A stretch of 64,000 nt of DNA. Source: Myxococcales bacterium (GTDB taxonomy: Bacteria; Myxococcota_A; Polyangia; Polyangiales; Polyangiaceae). Where the stretch lies: positions 62,001-126,000 of the forward strand of contig JADJCA010000001.1 of assembly GCA_016703425.1 (NCBI GenBank), given 5' to 3'. Made by a program: the position numbers and the translations under genes. Shown piece by piece: positions 1-7,783 of this stretch (positions are counted from its first letter, which is position 1; each line of letters begins with the position of its first letter). The notes under the pieces were generated by a model. That model saw nothing but the letters and a program-made list of their open reading frames with translations. It was not told where the DNA came from and ran no database searches.

Positions 1-1
1 C

Positions 2-541
2 CGCTATCGCGCGCCCGTTCGTCGCCTGACCTCACGCGATGTGGTCGTCTCGGCGCGCGAATCCTTCGAACAGGCCACGCAGAGTCACCCCGACCCGCTC
101 AACCCCGAGAGCGGCGCGCGCGTCAACGCCACGGTCATCCGCTACGTCCACAAGGGCGTCGTCTCGCCGCAGCCGACCTTGACCAAAGAGGGCGTGCGAG
201 GCATCAAGCACGTCTTCCGCTACGATCTCTCGCCGCTCTTCGCTCGCCTCGACGACTCGATCAAACAGGTGCCGGTGCTTGAGCCCACGTCGCGTCGCGT
301 TCGCTTCGTCGACGCCCCGCGCTGCTACCGCCTTCCCGTGAAGCTGGTCCTCAGCTGCGACGGCGTCCGGACCGAAGAGTCGGTGACCTTGGTGGTGCAC
401 AAGCGCGGTCTCGATCGCCTCGAACGAGACGCCGACGCGATTCCCGACATCTGGCGCCTCGAACCTGAGCCGGAGACGGAGCTCGGCCCCGACAGCGACA
501 GCGATCTCGCCGCGCGCGTCGCGATGCCTAGCCAGGTCTAA
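2..541 (+). CDS. C-terminal part of an unrecognised protein (5' end outside window)
   Basis: The frame is open from the first bases of the window to a TAA at 539-541, so the gene almost certainly begins upstream. A GTG at 41 could serve as a start but has no convincing ribosome binding site. The visible part (about 180 residues) is soluble and mixed in composition, with an Arg-rich middle and an acidic tail (EPEPETELGPDSDSD). No membrane segment, signal or catalytic motif is seen. The strand alternation in the middle suggests a beta-rich fold. I do not recognise a family. The next gene starts about 90 bases downstream on the same strand, so they may share a transcript. Confidence 0.6.
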   Translation, partial: RYRAPVRRLTSRDVVVSARESFEQATQSHPDPLNPESGARVNATVIRYVHKGVVSPQPTLTKEGVRGIKHVFRYDLSPLFARLDDSIKQVPVLEPTSRRVRFVDAPRCYRLPVKLVLSCDGVRTEESVTLVVHKRGLDRLERDADAIPDIWRLEPEPETELGPDSDSDLAARVAMPSQV

Positions 542-631
542 CGCGCCCGTTCCCGAATGCGCTGGATACCAGGACAAGGCCGGACACCAGTCGACCGTGA
601 TGCGCGGCCTGCGATGAGCTATTGACGCTCC

Positions 632-2356
632 GTGGACCGCGCTCGCGTTTTCTTCGACATCGACCCCACGTGGCTGGTCCACCACGACCGCTCGCTCCTC
701 GTGGTCGACAAGCCGGAGGGAGTTCCGACGCAGGCGGCCGACCCAGCGGTCCCCGATGATCTCGTCACCCGCCTGAAGCGTCACTTCGAGGCCACCCACG
801 AGGACGACTACCTCGGGACGCATCAGCGCCTCGATCGGGACACCTCCGGGCTCCTCCTTTTCACCCGGCGCCGCGAGGCCAACGCGTCCATCGCGGCGCA
901 GTTCGAGGGGCGCACCGTTGGCAAGCGCTACGTGGCTGCCGTCTCGCGCTGGTCGGAGCGCCGGAAGGAGGTCACCCTCGACGACCACCTCGTTCGCGGC
1001 GACGAAGGCCTGATGGTCGTTGTGCCCAGCGGCCGGCGCGGCGCGCAGCGTGCCCGCACTGTGGTCCGGGTCCTCGAGCGGCGCGGGGAGCGCGCGCTGC
1101 TTGAGTTGACGCTCGTCACTGGCCGGACGCACCAAGCGCGCGTGCAGCTTGCACACGCCGGCTTCGCCATCGCGGGGGACGTCCTCTACGGGGGCGCCCC
1201 AGCGCCGCGCCTCATGCTCCACGCGCGGTCCCTCACGGTCGTGCACCCGGACACGAAGCGGCCGGTGGCGTTCGAGAGCCGCGTCCCCGCGGACTTTGCG
1301 TTGTGGCTCGAACGAGGTGACCTCGGCGAAGGCATTTACGACGACGACGCGGCGCTTCGCCGTGCCCTCGCGCGCGCCCTGATTCGCCGCTACGGACTCG
1401 CGCGCTCTGCCGGGCCTCGCGCCACCACGGCGTTTCGTCTCGTCAACGAGGCCGGTGATGGCCTTCCTCGACTTGCCATCGATGCCTACGCCGAGCACCT
1501 GGTGGTTCAGCTCTACCGTGACAACGACGATGGGCGCGACGATGGACCCTGGGCCGACAAGGCGCGTCGCGAGCGAGTCCTCGACCGCGTCCACGAACTC
1601 GGCTTCGATGGCATTTACCTGAAGGTGCGGCCGCGTCAGGCGAACACGTTGGTGGATACGCGTCGCGATGACCTCGCGCCGCGTGAACCGGTTCGCGGCA
1701 CACCAGCGCCAGTCGAGCTCGTGGTTCTTGAGGAGGGCATGCCCGTCGAGGTGCGCCTTGGCGACGGCCTCTCGACAGGAGTATTTCTTGATCAGCGCGC
1801 GAATCGCCGTCGCATCAGGGAAATGGCGGCGTCGAAGTCGCTGCTCAATCTCTTCTCCTACACCTGCGGGTTCACGCTCGCAGCGGTGATGGGGGGAGCG
1901 ACGCGTACCGTTAGCGTCGACGCGTCGACGGCGGCGCTCGAGCGCGGCCGCCAAGGCCTGATGCGCCTCGGCGCGGACCTCAAGGCGCACACCTTTGTTG
2001 CGGAGGATGCCTTCGCCTACTTAGAGCGCGCGGCCCGCAAGAAGGAAACGTTCGACCTCGTGGTCCTCGACCCGCCGAGCTATTCGAAGTCGAAGAAGCA
2101 TCGCTTCGTTGCCGACAGCGACTACGCGAAGCTCGCCGCGTTAGCTCTCCGCGTCGTGTCGCCCGGTGGAGCGCTCTTCGCGTCGACCAACCACCGCGGG
2201 ATCCGTCGGGCAAAGTTCCGGCGCATGCTCCTCGACGCCGGCCGGTTGGCCGAGATCGACGTGGCCCAGGCGAAGGACCTGCCCGACCCGTCGGACTATC
2301 CGACGCCGCCCAACGTGGAGCCGCACCTCAAGTGCGCGCTGGTGACCCGACGCTGA
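632..2356 (+). CDS. Fused RluA-type pseudouridine synthase and RlmI-type 23S rRNA methyltransferase
   Basis: The 574-residue protein has two enzymes in one chain. Residues about 15-225 form an RluA/RsuA-like pseudouridine synthase with the signature HQRLDRDTSG at 64-73; Asp68 is the expected catalytic nucleophile. From about residue 265 the chain matches the COG1092 family (RlmI, and the RlmK part of RlmKL): an N-terminal RlmI-like segment (RLVNEAGDGLPRLAID), then a class I SAM-binding fold (FLDQRANRR, NLFSYTCGFTLAA) and the motif LDPPSYSKSKK. Known members of these families modify ribosomal RNA, so this is probably a cytoplasmic enzyme making a uridine isomerisation and a base methylation. 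The exact sites cannot be read from sequence. The start is a GTG at 632; no earlier in-frame start is supported. In most bacteria the two activities are separate proteins. Confidence 0.9.
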   Translation: MDRARVFFDIDPTWLVHHDRSLLVVDKPEGVPTQAADPAVPDDLVTRLKRHFEATHEDDYLGTHQRLDRDTSGLLLFTRRREANASIAAQFEGRTVGKRYVAAVSRWSERRKEVTLDDHLVRGDEGLMVVVPSGRRGAQRARTVVRVLERRGERALLELTLVTGRTHQARVQLAHAGFAIAGDVLYGGAPAPRLMLHARSLTVVHPDTKRPVAFESRVPADFALWLERGDLGEGIYDDDAALRRALARALIRRYGLARSAGPRATTAFRLVNEAGDGLPRLAIDAYAEHLVVQLYRDNDDGRDDGPWADKARRERVLDRVHELGFDGIYLKVRPRQANTLVDTRRDDLAPREPVRGTPAPVELVVLEEGMPVEVRLGDGLSTGVFLDQRANRRRIREMAASKSLLNLFSYTCGFTLAAVMGGATRTVSVDASTAALERGRQGLMRLGADLKAHTFVAEDAFAYLERAARKKETFDLVVLDPPSYSKSKKHRFVADSDYAKLAALALRVVSPGGALFASTNHRGIRRAKFRRMLLDAGRLAEIDVAQAKDLPDPSDYPTPPNVEPHLKCALVTRR

Positions 2357-2499
2357 CCCGGGGGCGGCGCCGCCGGCCACCGCTCTTGACCCTGCAATCG
2401 CGCGGAATGGCAGCGGTTTGGGGCGCCTCCAGAAAACTAGCGCGGCGCCTGTAAGGCGTCGCTGCGGGCCGCGTTTCTTAGGCATTGGAGGGTTGGACA

Positions 2500-3420
2500 A
2501 TGCGCTTTTTCGCTCTGGTCTTGGGTCTTGGTGTTGCTTCGATGGGCTGCGGCGGTGCGATGTCGCCAGCCGCCAAGACCGCCATGGCGCCGGCCGACGC
2601 GCCGGCCCCCAACCAGGCCGGCTACCCATCCAGTTACGCTAGCGCCGACATGGCTCCCGGCGGCGGGGCCCAACCCGCTCCGGCGAGTGCGAGCCTGGAT
2701 CGCCGGGCAGCTGAGAGCGCCCCGAGCACCCGCGCCGAGGCCGAAGCCCCCGCGCGCAAGGAGCGTCCTGGTCTGGGTACCGAATGGGGCGAGTCGCGGG
2801 CCTCGCGCATCCGTGAGGTGGGCTTCGTTCGCGGCGGCGATGAGCCGAGCAGCGTCGTCTCGCTCCACTACAACGATCGCGATGGCGCTCGCGCGCTCGC
2901 CAGCTTCCAAGGTGCCCGCCCCATCCCCGCCGGCAGCCTCACGGCGCTCGGTGGCGCGGTCCGCGTGACCTTGGAAGGGGAGGGCGGCTCGTCGCTTGAG
3001 ACCTTCCGCGTCGGTGATCGCAGCGTCGTCCTCGGCTCCGCTGGCCAGCGCTACACGATCGTGCTCACGAACCGGACCGGCCGTCGCTTCGAGACGGTCG
3101 CGAGCGTCGATGGCCTCGACGTCATCTCGGGGCGTTCCGCCTCGTTCGAGCAGCGCGGCTACGTGCTGCTGCCCTTCGCGACGCTCCGCATCGAGGGCTT
3201 CCGCCAGAGCGACCGCGCCGTCGCTGCCTTCCGCTTCTCGAAGGTCTCCGAGTCCTATGCGGCCCAGTCCGGCGGCTCGACGCGCAACGTCGGGGTCATC
3301 GGCCTCGCGTTCTTCCGTGAACGAGGCGAAGCCGAGTGGACCGACAGCGAACTCGAGATGCGCGACAGCGCCAGCCCTTTCCCCGGCGAGTCAAACCGGT
3401 TCGCGCGCCCCCCTCGCTGA
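2500..3420 (+). CDS. Lipoprotein of unknown function
   Basis: The protein has 306 residues. The ATG at 2500 is chosen because GGAGGG lies at 2487-2492, eight bases upstream; an in-frame TTG at 2485 is upstream of that site. The N-terminus is a short hydrophobic signal ending in SMGCGG, a probable lipoprotein cleavage site. An Ala/Pro-rich linker (to about residue 90) is followed by a compact domain of about 200 residues rich in predicted beta strands, beginning GLGTEWGESR. It is probably anchored in the envelope. No enzyme motif is seen and I do not recognise the family. It stands between the rRNA-modification fusion and a convergent propeller gene that ends three bases away. Confidence 0.75.
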   Translation: MRFFALVLGLGVASMGCGGAMSPAAKTAMAPADAPAPNQAGYPSSYASADMAPGGGAQPAPASASLDRRAAESAPSTRAEAEAPARKERPGLGTEWGESRASRIREVGFVRGGDEPSSVVSLHYNDRDGARALASFQGARPIPAGSLTALGGAVRVTLEGEGGSSLETFRVGDRSVVLGSAGQRYTIVLTNRTGRRFETVASVDGLDVISGRSASFEQRGYVLLPFATLRIEGFRQSDRAVAAFRFSKVSESYAAQSGGSTRNVGVIGLAFFRERGEAEWTDSELEMRDSASPFPGESNRFARPPR

Positions 3421-3422
3421 GG

Positions 3423-5777
3423 TCAGCGAACGAGCGAGAGGCGCGGTCCGACGGCGAACGACGCGACGTGTCCGCTCTCTTCGGCGACGTAGACGTCGCA
3501 GCGTTCATCGACGCGAAGCAAGTCGGGGATCGCGTCGCAGGGCCCAATGGTCGCCAACTGGGCGCCGTCTGCGGGGCGGAAGACGTGCACGTCGGTGTGG
3601 GGCACGAAGAGGGCGCCGGAACGCAAGACCGGCTCCAAGCGTCGGGGAATGTCGCTCTCCATGACGCGCCCGAGGAGGTGTCGGTAGTGAATCTTTCCCG
3701 TCTCGCCGTGGACCGCGATGAGCTCACCGGTCGGTGAGTTGCCGATGACGAGGTCGTCGACGGTAAGCCACGAGGTGCCAACGGGCGCGAGCGTCGAGTC
3801 CTGTCGCCAAGCCGTGGCGCCCGACTCGCGATCGAAGGCGACGAGGCGCACGCCATAACGATCGCGCACGGTGCAGACGGCCAAAGGCCCCGCCGCGAGG
3901 GGAGTTGCTTCCACGTTGGCGGGCCCCTCCGCGATGGCGCTGCGGAAGCGAACCTCACCGGAATAGGGGTCAATGCCCCAGAGCTCTGCCAGTGAGCTCA
4001 TGCCGCCGGCGACGGCGAAGAGCACCTCGTTGCCCAGGACCGGCGCGCTGCGGAAGCGCAAGCGGCTCCGGACGCGCCACACGACCTCGCCCGTTTGAAC
4101 GTCGATGGCCGTGAGCGCGCTGTCGCCGCTCGCGACGTAGAGCAGACGGCCGTGGCGCCGGAGGCGAGGCGCTCCTCCGCGCCCCCAGGCGTAGCGCCAC
4201 CGCGGCTCGCCGCTCGCGAGGTCGATGGCGACGAGGTGGCGTTCGCCCTCGGTCACGACCAAGAGCTTGGGGAGGCCCGGTGCGTTGACGACGGTCCCCG
4301 CTGGCGGGCCCCCGAGCCGTGGCCTAATGCGGGCGCGCAGGGTGACCTCTCCGGTGCCGAAGTCGTGGACGTCGATGTGCCCGTCGGCGACGACGCGCGC
4401 GATGCCGCCCGGGGTGACCACCGCCGTGCCGCGAACCGTGGGAACGCGCCACAAGATCCGGCCCGAGGCTCGATCGAGGCAGAAGGTCTCGAGGGTGGCA
4501 CCGACGACGATGCGATCGCCGCACAGGAACGTCGCGCGGAGATCGATCCCGGGCACGAGCGCTCGCCAACGCGGCGCGTAGCGAAGCCGTGTCCCGGCGA
4601 GGTCGGCGGTGGAGACGGCGGGCCGCGAGCGCTCCGCGAAGGCGCGGTAGGGCTCGGGCTCCTTGTTGAGCAACATGTCGTCTCGGTAGACCTCACGGAG
4701 CGCTGCTTCCGCGTCGCGAAGCGCCCTTCGGAACGCCCCAAGACGGAGGTTCATGCACTGGCTCCGGTCGCGGCGAAGAACGCCCCGCACGAGCGAGCGA
4801 CCAAAAGAAATGGCGCACTCGACGATGTCGACGACGGTCAGGGCTGGAAAGGTGTAAGATGCACTCTTGCCGCTGTCGCCGCGGATTGCGACGGCGGAGA
4901 GCGTAAGGAGCGCCGTGCCGCCTTCCGCGACGCGAATGCCGACGAGGACGCCGCCGCCTTCCTGCCGTACGAAGTGTTCGCGTCCCCGCTCCCAGGCGTG
5001 GAGCGACGCTACGGCCAACTCCAGGAAACGTTCGGCGAACACGAAGGGGTGCCCTTCGCCGAGCTCCACGGCGCGACCCCGGGCCTCGGCGCGGAGGCGC
5101 CCGCGGAACAGGAGCGCGTGCAGATCCGTCCGCTCGACTCGCGCAGCTTCCGGCGCCGCCGGCACCGTGGAGGGTCGAACGGAGAAATCGCAGCCGAGGG
5201 CCACCGGCGCGTCGCGATCAATGTCGACGGTCACGACCGACGCCGGCTGCATCGAAGTGCCGCGCGGCGAACGGTCAACGGAGGCCAGCGCGAGGGCCGC
5301 CTGCTCGAGGTCGAAGTGCAGCGCGTCGGCGTGGCCTTCCTTCGCGAGAGCGCCTGAAACGGCGGCCGTCAGCGCGTCGATGACATCGAGGAATGGCACG
5401 CTGGCGTCGTGGACCGTGACGCGCGGGCACGGGCCCGCGCGATAGACGCTCAAGCTCGCGGCGTCTCCGAACCGCTCGAGGCACAGCTCCCAGGGCTCGT
5501 CGTAGAAGCGCACGAGCGTCTTGCCCGTGTCGCGCTTGCCGAGCGCCGCCGCGGCCACGGCCAGGTCGCGCAGCGCGGCCGTCGCGTGCCGCGAGCCGAC
5601 GCGGGCGCGCACTCCGTCGGCGTCCTCGCCGCTCACGAACACGTCCAGTACCTCGCGGGCGTCGCGGCCGTCACCTCTCCTCTTGGGACGAGAGCCCGAG
5701 GCGGGAGCTGCGTGGGTGTCGTTGGGAGAGACTTCCGTCTCTCGGTCTTCGGCGACGAAGATCTCGAAGCTGCGCAT
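3423..5777 (-). CDS. Large protein with C-terminal PQQ-like beta-propeller
   Basis: The 784-residue protein starts at ATG 5777 (MRSFEIFVAEDRE); the frame stays open further upstream but that part is Arg-rich and not protein-like. The N-terminal 400 residues contain an alpha/beta region with no recognised motif. The last 380 residues carry at least six repeats of the PQQ/WD-like type, each with a strand ending in AIDLASGEPRWRY, AIDVQTGEVVWRV, AFDRESGATAWRQ or similar. Such propellers usually act as binding scaffolds. There is no signal peptide, so it is probably cytoplasmic. It is transcribed divergently from polX, with 187 bases between the two starts. The N-terminal domain could be a novel partner domain. 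Confidence 0.8.
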   Translation of the reverse strand: MRSFEIFVAEDRETEVSPNDTHAAPASGSRPKRRGDGRDAREVLDVFVSGEDADGVRARVGSRHATAALRDLAVAAAALGKRDTGKTLVRFYDEPWELCLERFGDAASLSVYRAGPCPRVTVHDASVPFLDVIDALTAAVSGALAKEGHADALHFDLEQAALALASVDRSPRGTSMQPASVVTVDIDRDAPVALGCDFSVRPSTVPAAPEAARVERTDLHALLFRGRLRAEARGRAVELGEGHPFVFAERFLELAVASLHAWERGREHFVRQEGGGVLVGIRVAEGGTALLTLSAVAIRGDSGKSASYTFPALTVVDIVECAISFGRSLVRGVLRRDRSQCMNLRLGAFRRALRDAEAALREVYRDDMLLNKEPEPYRAFAERSRPAVSTADLAGTRLRYAPRWRALVPGIDLRATFLCGDRIVVGATLETFCLDRASGRILWRVPTVRGTAVVTPGGIARVVADGHIDVHDFGTGEVTLRARIRPRLGGPPAGTVVNAPGLPKLLVVTEGERHLVAIDLASGEPRWRYAWGRGGAPRLRRHGRLLYVASGDSALTAIDVQTGEVVWRVRSRLRFRSAPVLGNEVLFAVAGGMSSLAELWGIDPYSGEVRFRSAIAEGPANVEATPLAAGPLAVCTVRDRYGVRLVAFDRESGATAWRQDSTLAPVGTSWLTVDDLVIGNSPTGELIAVHGETGKIHYRHLLGRVMESDIPRRLEPVLRSGALFVPHTDVHVFRPADGAQLATIGPCDAIPDLLRVDERCDVYVAEESGHVASFAVGPRLSLVR

Positions 5778-5933
5778 TCGGTTTTGGTGGGGTCCGCGGG
5801 TAGGGGAACTGCGAGGGAGAGAGCGGGCGCGCCGCTGCCGGCGAAGACCCGAGCCGAATCCTAAGAACGCCACCCCAATCGAGGTAGTTTTCTGCGACGT
5901 ATGTCGCGGATTGGACGGCGGAAAAGCGAAGGT

Positions 5934-5956
5934 GGTAGGGCGCCGCTTCGCCTACC
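5934..5956. repeat. Inverted repeat just upstream of polX
   Basis: GGTAGGGCG and CGCCTACC form an imperfect hairpin ending nine bases before the polX start codon, in the divergent region between polX and the propeller gene. A second short palindrome, GCGAC-GTAT-GTCGC, lies about 40 bases further upstream near 5893-5906. They could be operator or mRNA structures; no regulator is identified. Confidence 0.35.
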
Positions 5957-5964
5957 ATCGCGGC

Positions 5965-7704
5965 ATGGATAACGACGCGGTGGCGAGGGCGCTCTTGGAG
6001 CTTGCCGACGTTCTGGAGCTCGGGGGAGAGGCGCCCTTTCGGGTGCGCGCCTTTCGCAATGGCGCGCGCGCCGTGGAAGGCCTCGGTGAATCGCTCGTGG
6101 AGGCGCTCAAGAGCGGCGGGGGCGCCCTCGAGGGCGTGCCCGGCATCGGCGACGGCGTCCTTCGCCGCGTCAAAGAGCTGGTGTCGACGGGCGCGCTCCG
6201 CGAGCTCGAGGAGGCGCGCGCCAAGCTTCCGCCAGGGCTGACGGAGCTCATCAACGTGCCCGGCATGGGCATCAAGACGGCGCAGCAGATGTGGCACGAG
6301 CGGGGCATCACGACTCTCGACGCCTTGGAGGCGGCCGCGAGAGCCGGCGAACTGGCGAGCCTGCCGCGCTTTGGGAAGAAGAAGGAGGAGAAGCTCCTCG
6401 GCGCCATCACGGCGTACCGGGCGCGCGCCAGCGCGCCGAAGCGTTGGCCCATGGCGGAAGCCTTGGCTCTCGCTGAGCTCCTCTGCGAACGCGTCCGGGC
6501 GCTGCCGGGGGTCTTGGCATGCGAATACGCCGGGAGCCTTCGCCGCAGGCGCGAGACCGTGGGCGATCTCGACGTCTTGGTGGCGGCAAGCGAAGACGCG
6601 ACCGCGAGCATCATGGACGCCTGGGCCACGATGCCCGAGGTCGCCGAGATCCTCGGCAAGGGCGACACCAAGACGACGGTCGTCCTCAAGAGCGGTCTCC
6701 AGGCCGATCTGCGCGTGGTGCCGAAGGAATCCTTCGGCGCGGCGCTTCAGTACTTCACCGGCTCGAAGGACCACAACGTGGCCATGCGCACGCTGGCGGT
6801 ACGCCGCGGTCTCAAGGTCAACGAGTACGGAGTCTACGACACGGCGGGCAGCGCCGTCGCCGGCGACACCGAAGAGGGCGTCTACGAGTCGCTAGGTCTC
6901 CGCTGGATGACGCCCGAGCTGCGCGAGAATCGCGGCGAAATTGAGGCCGCGAAGGATGGCTCGTTGCCGCGCCTCGTGGAGCTCGCCGACCTTCGCGGCG
7001 ACCTCCACATGCACACCAAAGAGACCGACGGCGCCGCGACCATCGTCGAGATGGCGCTCGCGGCCAAGGCCAAGGGCCGCAGCTACATCGCCGTCACCGA
7101 CCATTCGCAGGCGCTCGGCATCGCCAATGGGATGACCCCGGAGCGTCTCCGCGAGCACGTGAAACGCATTCGCCAAGCGGAAGAGGAGGCGGGATTCCGA
7201 ATCCTCGCCGGCGTCGAGGCGGACATCCTCGCCGACGGCAGCCTCGACCTCGTGCAGGAGCTCGGCGGGCTCGATTGGGTGGTGGGCAGCGTCCATTCGA
7301 AGCTCGACATGCCCAAAGACGAGATGACCAAGCGCATCGTTCGCGCCATCGAGTCGGGGCTCATCGATTGCGTTGGCCACATCACGGGCCGCCTCTTGGG
7401 CGGGCGCGACGGCAGCCCCATGGACTTGGACGCGATCCTCGAGGCGCTGGCCCGCGTTGGCGTCGCCATCGAGCTCAACGCGTCGCCGCTCCGGCTCGAC
7501 ATCTCCGAAAACGGTGCCCGCATGGCACGAGAACGAGGCGTCCCCGTCGCCATCAACTCCGACGCCCACTCGACGCGCGAGCTGGACCACCTGCGCTATG
7601 GCGTCGGCATCGCGAGGCGCGCGTGGCTGGGGCCCGAGCATGTGCTCACCACCAAAACGGCCGACGAGCTGATGGCGTGGCGAAAAAGTCGCCGCGCGAA
7701 TTGA
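5965..7704 (+). CDS. polX: DNA polymerase/3'-5' exonuclease PolX
   Basis: The 579-residue protein is a family X DNA polymerase joined to a PHP phosphoesterase, the usual bacterial PolX layout and length. Residues 1-80 are the helical 8-kDa-like domain with GVPGIGDG (57-64), and a second helix-hairpin-helix, NVPGMGIKTA, lies at 97-106. The palm shows GSLRRRRETVGDLDVLV from 190, with Asp201 and Asp203 as metal ligands. From about residue 345 a PHP domain begins (DLHMHTKETDG, TDHSQALGI) and continues to NSDAHS near the C-terminus. PolX enzymes fill gaps in base-excision repair and trim 3' ends. ATG 5965 is chosen because upstream in-frame sequence is low-complexity. Confidence 0.95.
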   Translation: MDNDAVARALLELADVLELGGEAPFRVRAFRNGARAVEGLGESLVEALKSGGGALEGVPGIGDGVLRRVKELVSTGALRELEEARAKLPPGLTELINVPGMGIKTAQQMWHERGITTLDALEAAARAGELASLPRFGKKKEEKLLGAITAYRARASAPKRWPMAEALALAELLCERVRALPGVLACEYAGSLRRRRETVGDLDVLVAASEDATASIMDAWATMPEVAEILGKGDTKTTVVLKSGLQADLRVVPKESFGAALQYFTGSKDHNVAMRTLAVRRGLKVNEYGVYDTAGSAVAGDTEEGVYESLGLRWMTPELRENRGEIEAAKDGSLPRLVELADLRGDLHMHTKETDGAATIVEMALAAKAKGRSYIAVTDHSQALGIANGMTPERLREHVKRIRQAEEEAGFRILAGVEADILADGSLDLVQELGGLDWVVGSVHSKLDMPKDEMTKRIVRAIESGLIDCVGHITGRLLGGRDGSPMDLDAILEALARVGVAIELNASPLRLDISENGARMARERGVPVAINSDAHSTRELDHLRYGVGIARRAWLGPEHVLTTKTADELMAWRKSRRAN

Positions 7705-7707
7705 TTG

Positions 7708-7742
7708 AAAAAAAGAAACGGCGGCGACTCGCGTCACCGCCG
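7708..7742 (-). terminator. Rho-independent terminator of pnp
   Basis: Read on the minus strand, a 10-bp stem (CGGCGGTGAC with GTCGCCGCCG, one wobble) closed by a GCGA tetraloop is followed directly by TTTCTTTTTTT. It lies 42 bases after the pnp stop. The T-run is on the minus-strand side only, so it mainly serves pnp, but the hairpin also closes the convergent polX gene. Confidence 0.85.
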
Positions 7743-7752
7743 CTTCGTGTCT

Positions 7753-7775
7753 CCGCCCGGGTGAAGCCCGGGCGG
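7753..7775. repeat. Perfect GC hairpin between pnp stop and its terminator
   Basis: CCGCCCGGG, loop TGAAG, CCCGGGCGG form a perfect 9-bp stem between the pnp stop codon and the U-tract terminator. It has no T-run of its own. It may protect the 3' end of the pnp message or assist termination of polX from the other side. Confidence 0.6.
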
Positions 7776-7783
7776 CTCTTGCT

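Noticed and set aside
32..1990. A 652-codon open frame on the minus strand
   Set aside because: It lies opposite the rRNA-modification fusion gene, is Arg/Glu/Val-rich without domain signature, and results from high GC at the third position.
4095..5357. A 420-codon open frame on the plus strand
   Set aside because: It is antisense to the PQQ-like gene and not protein-like.
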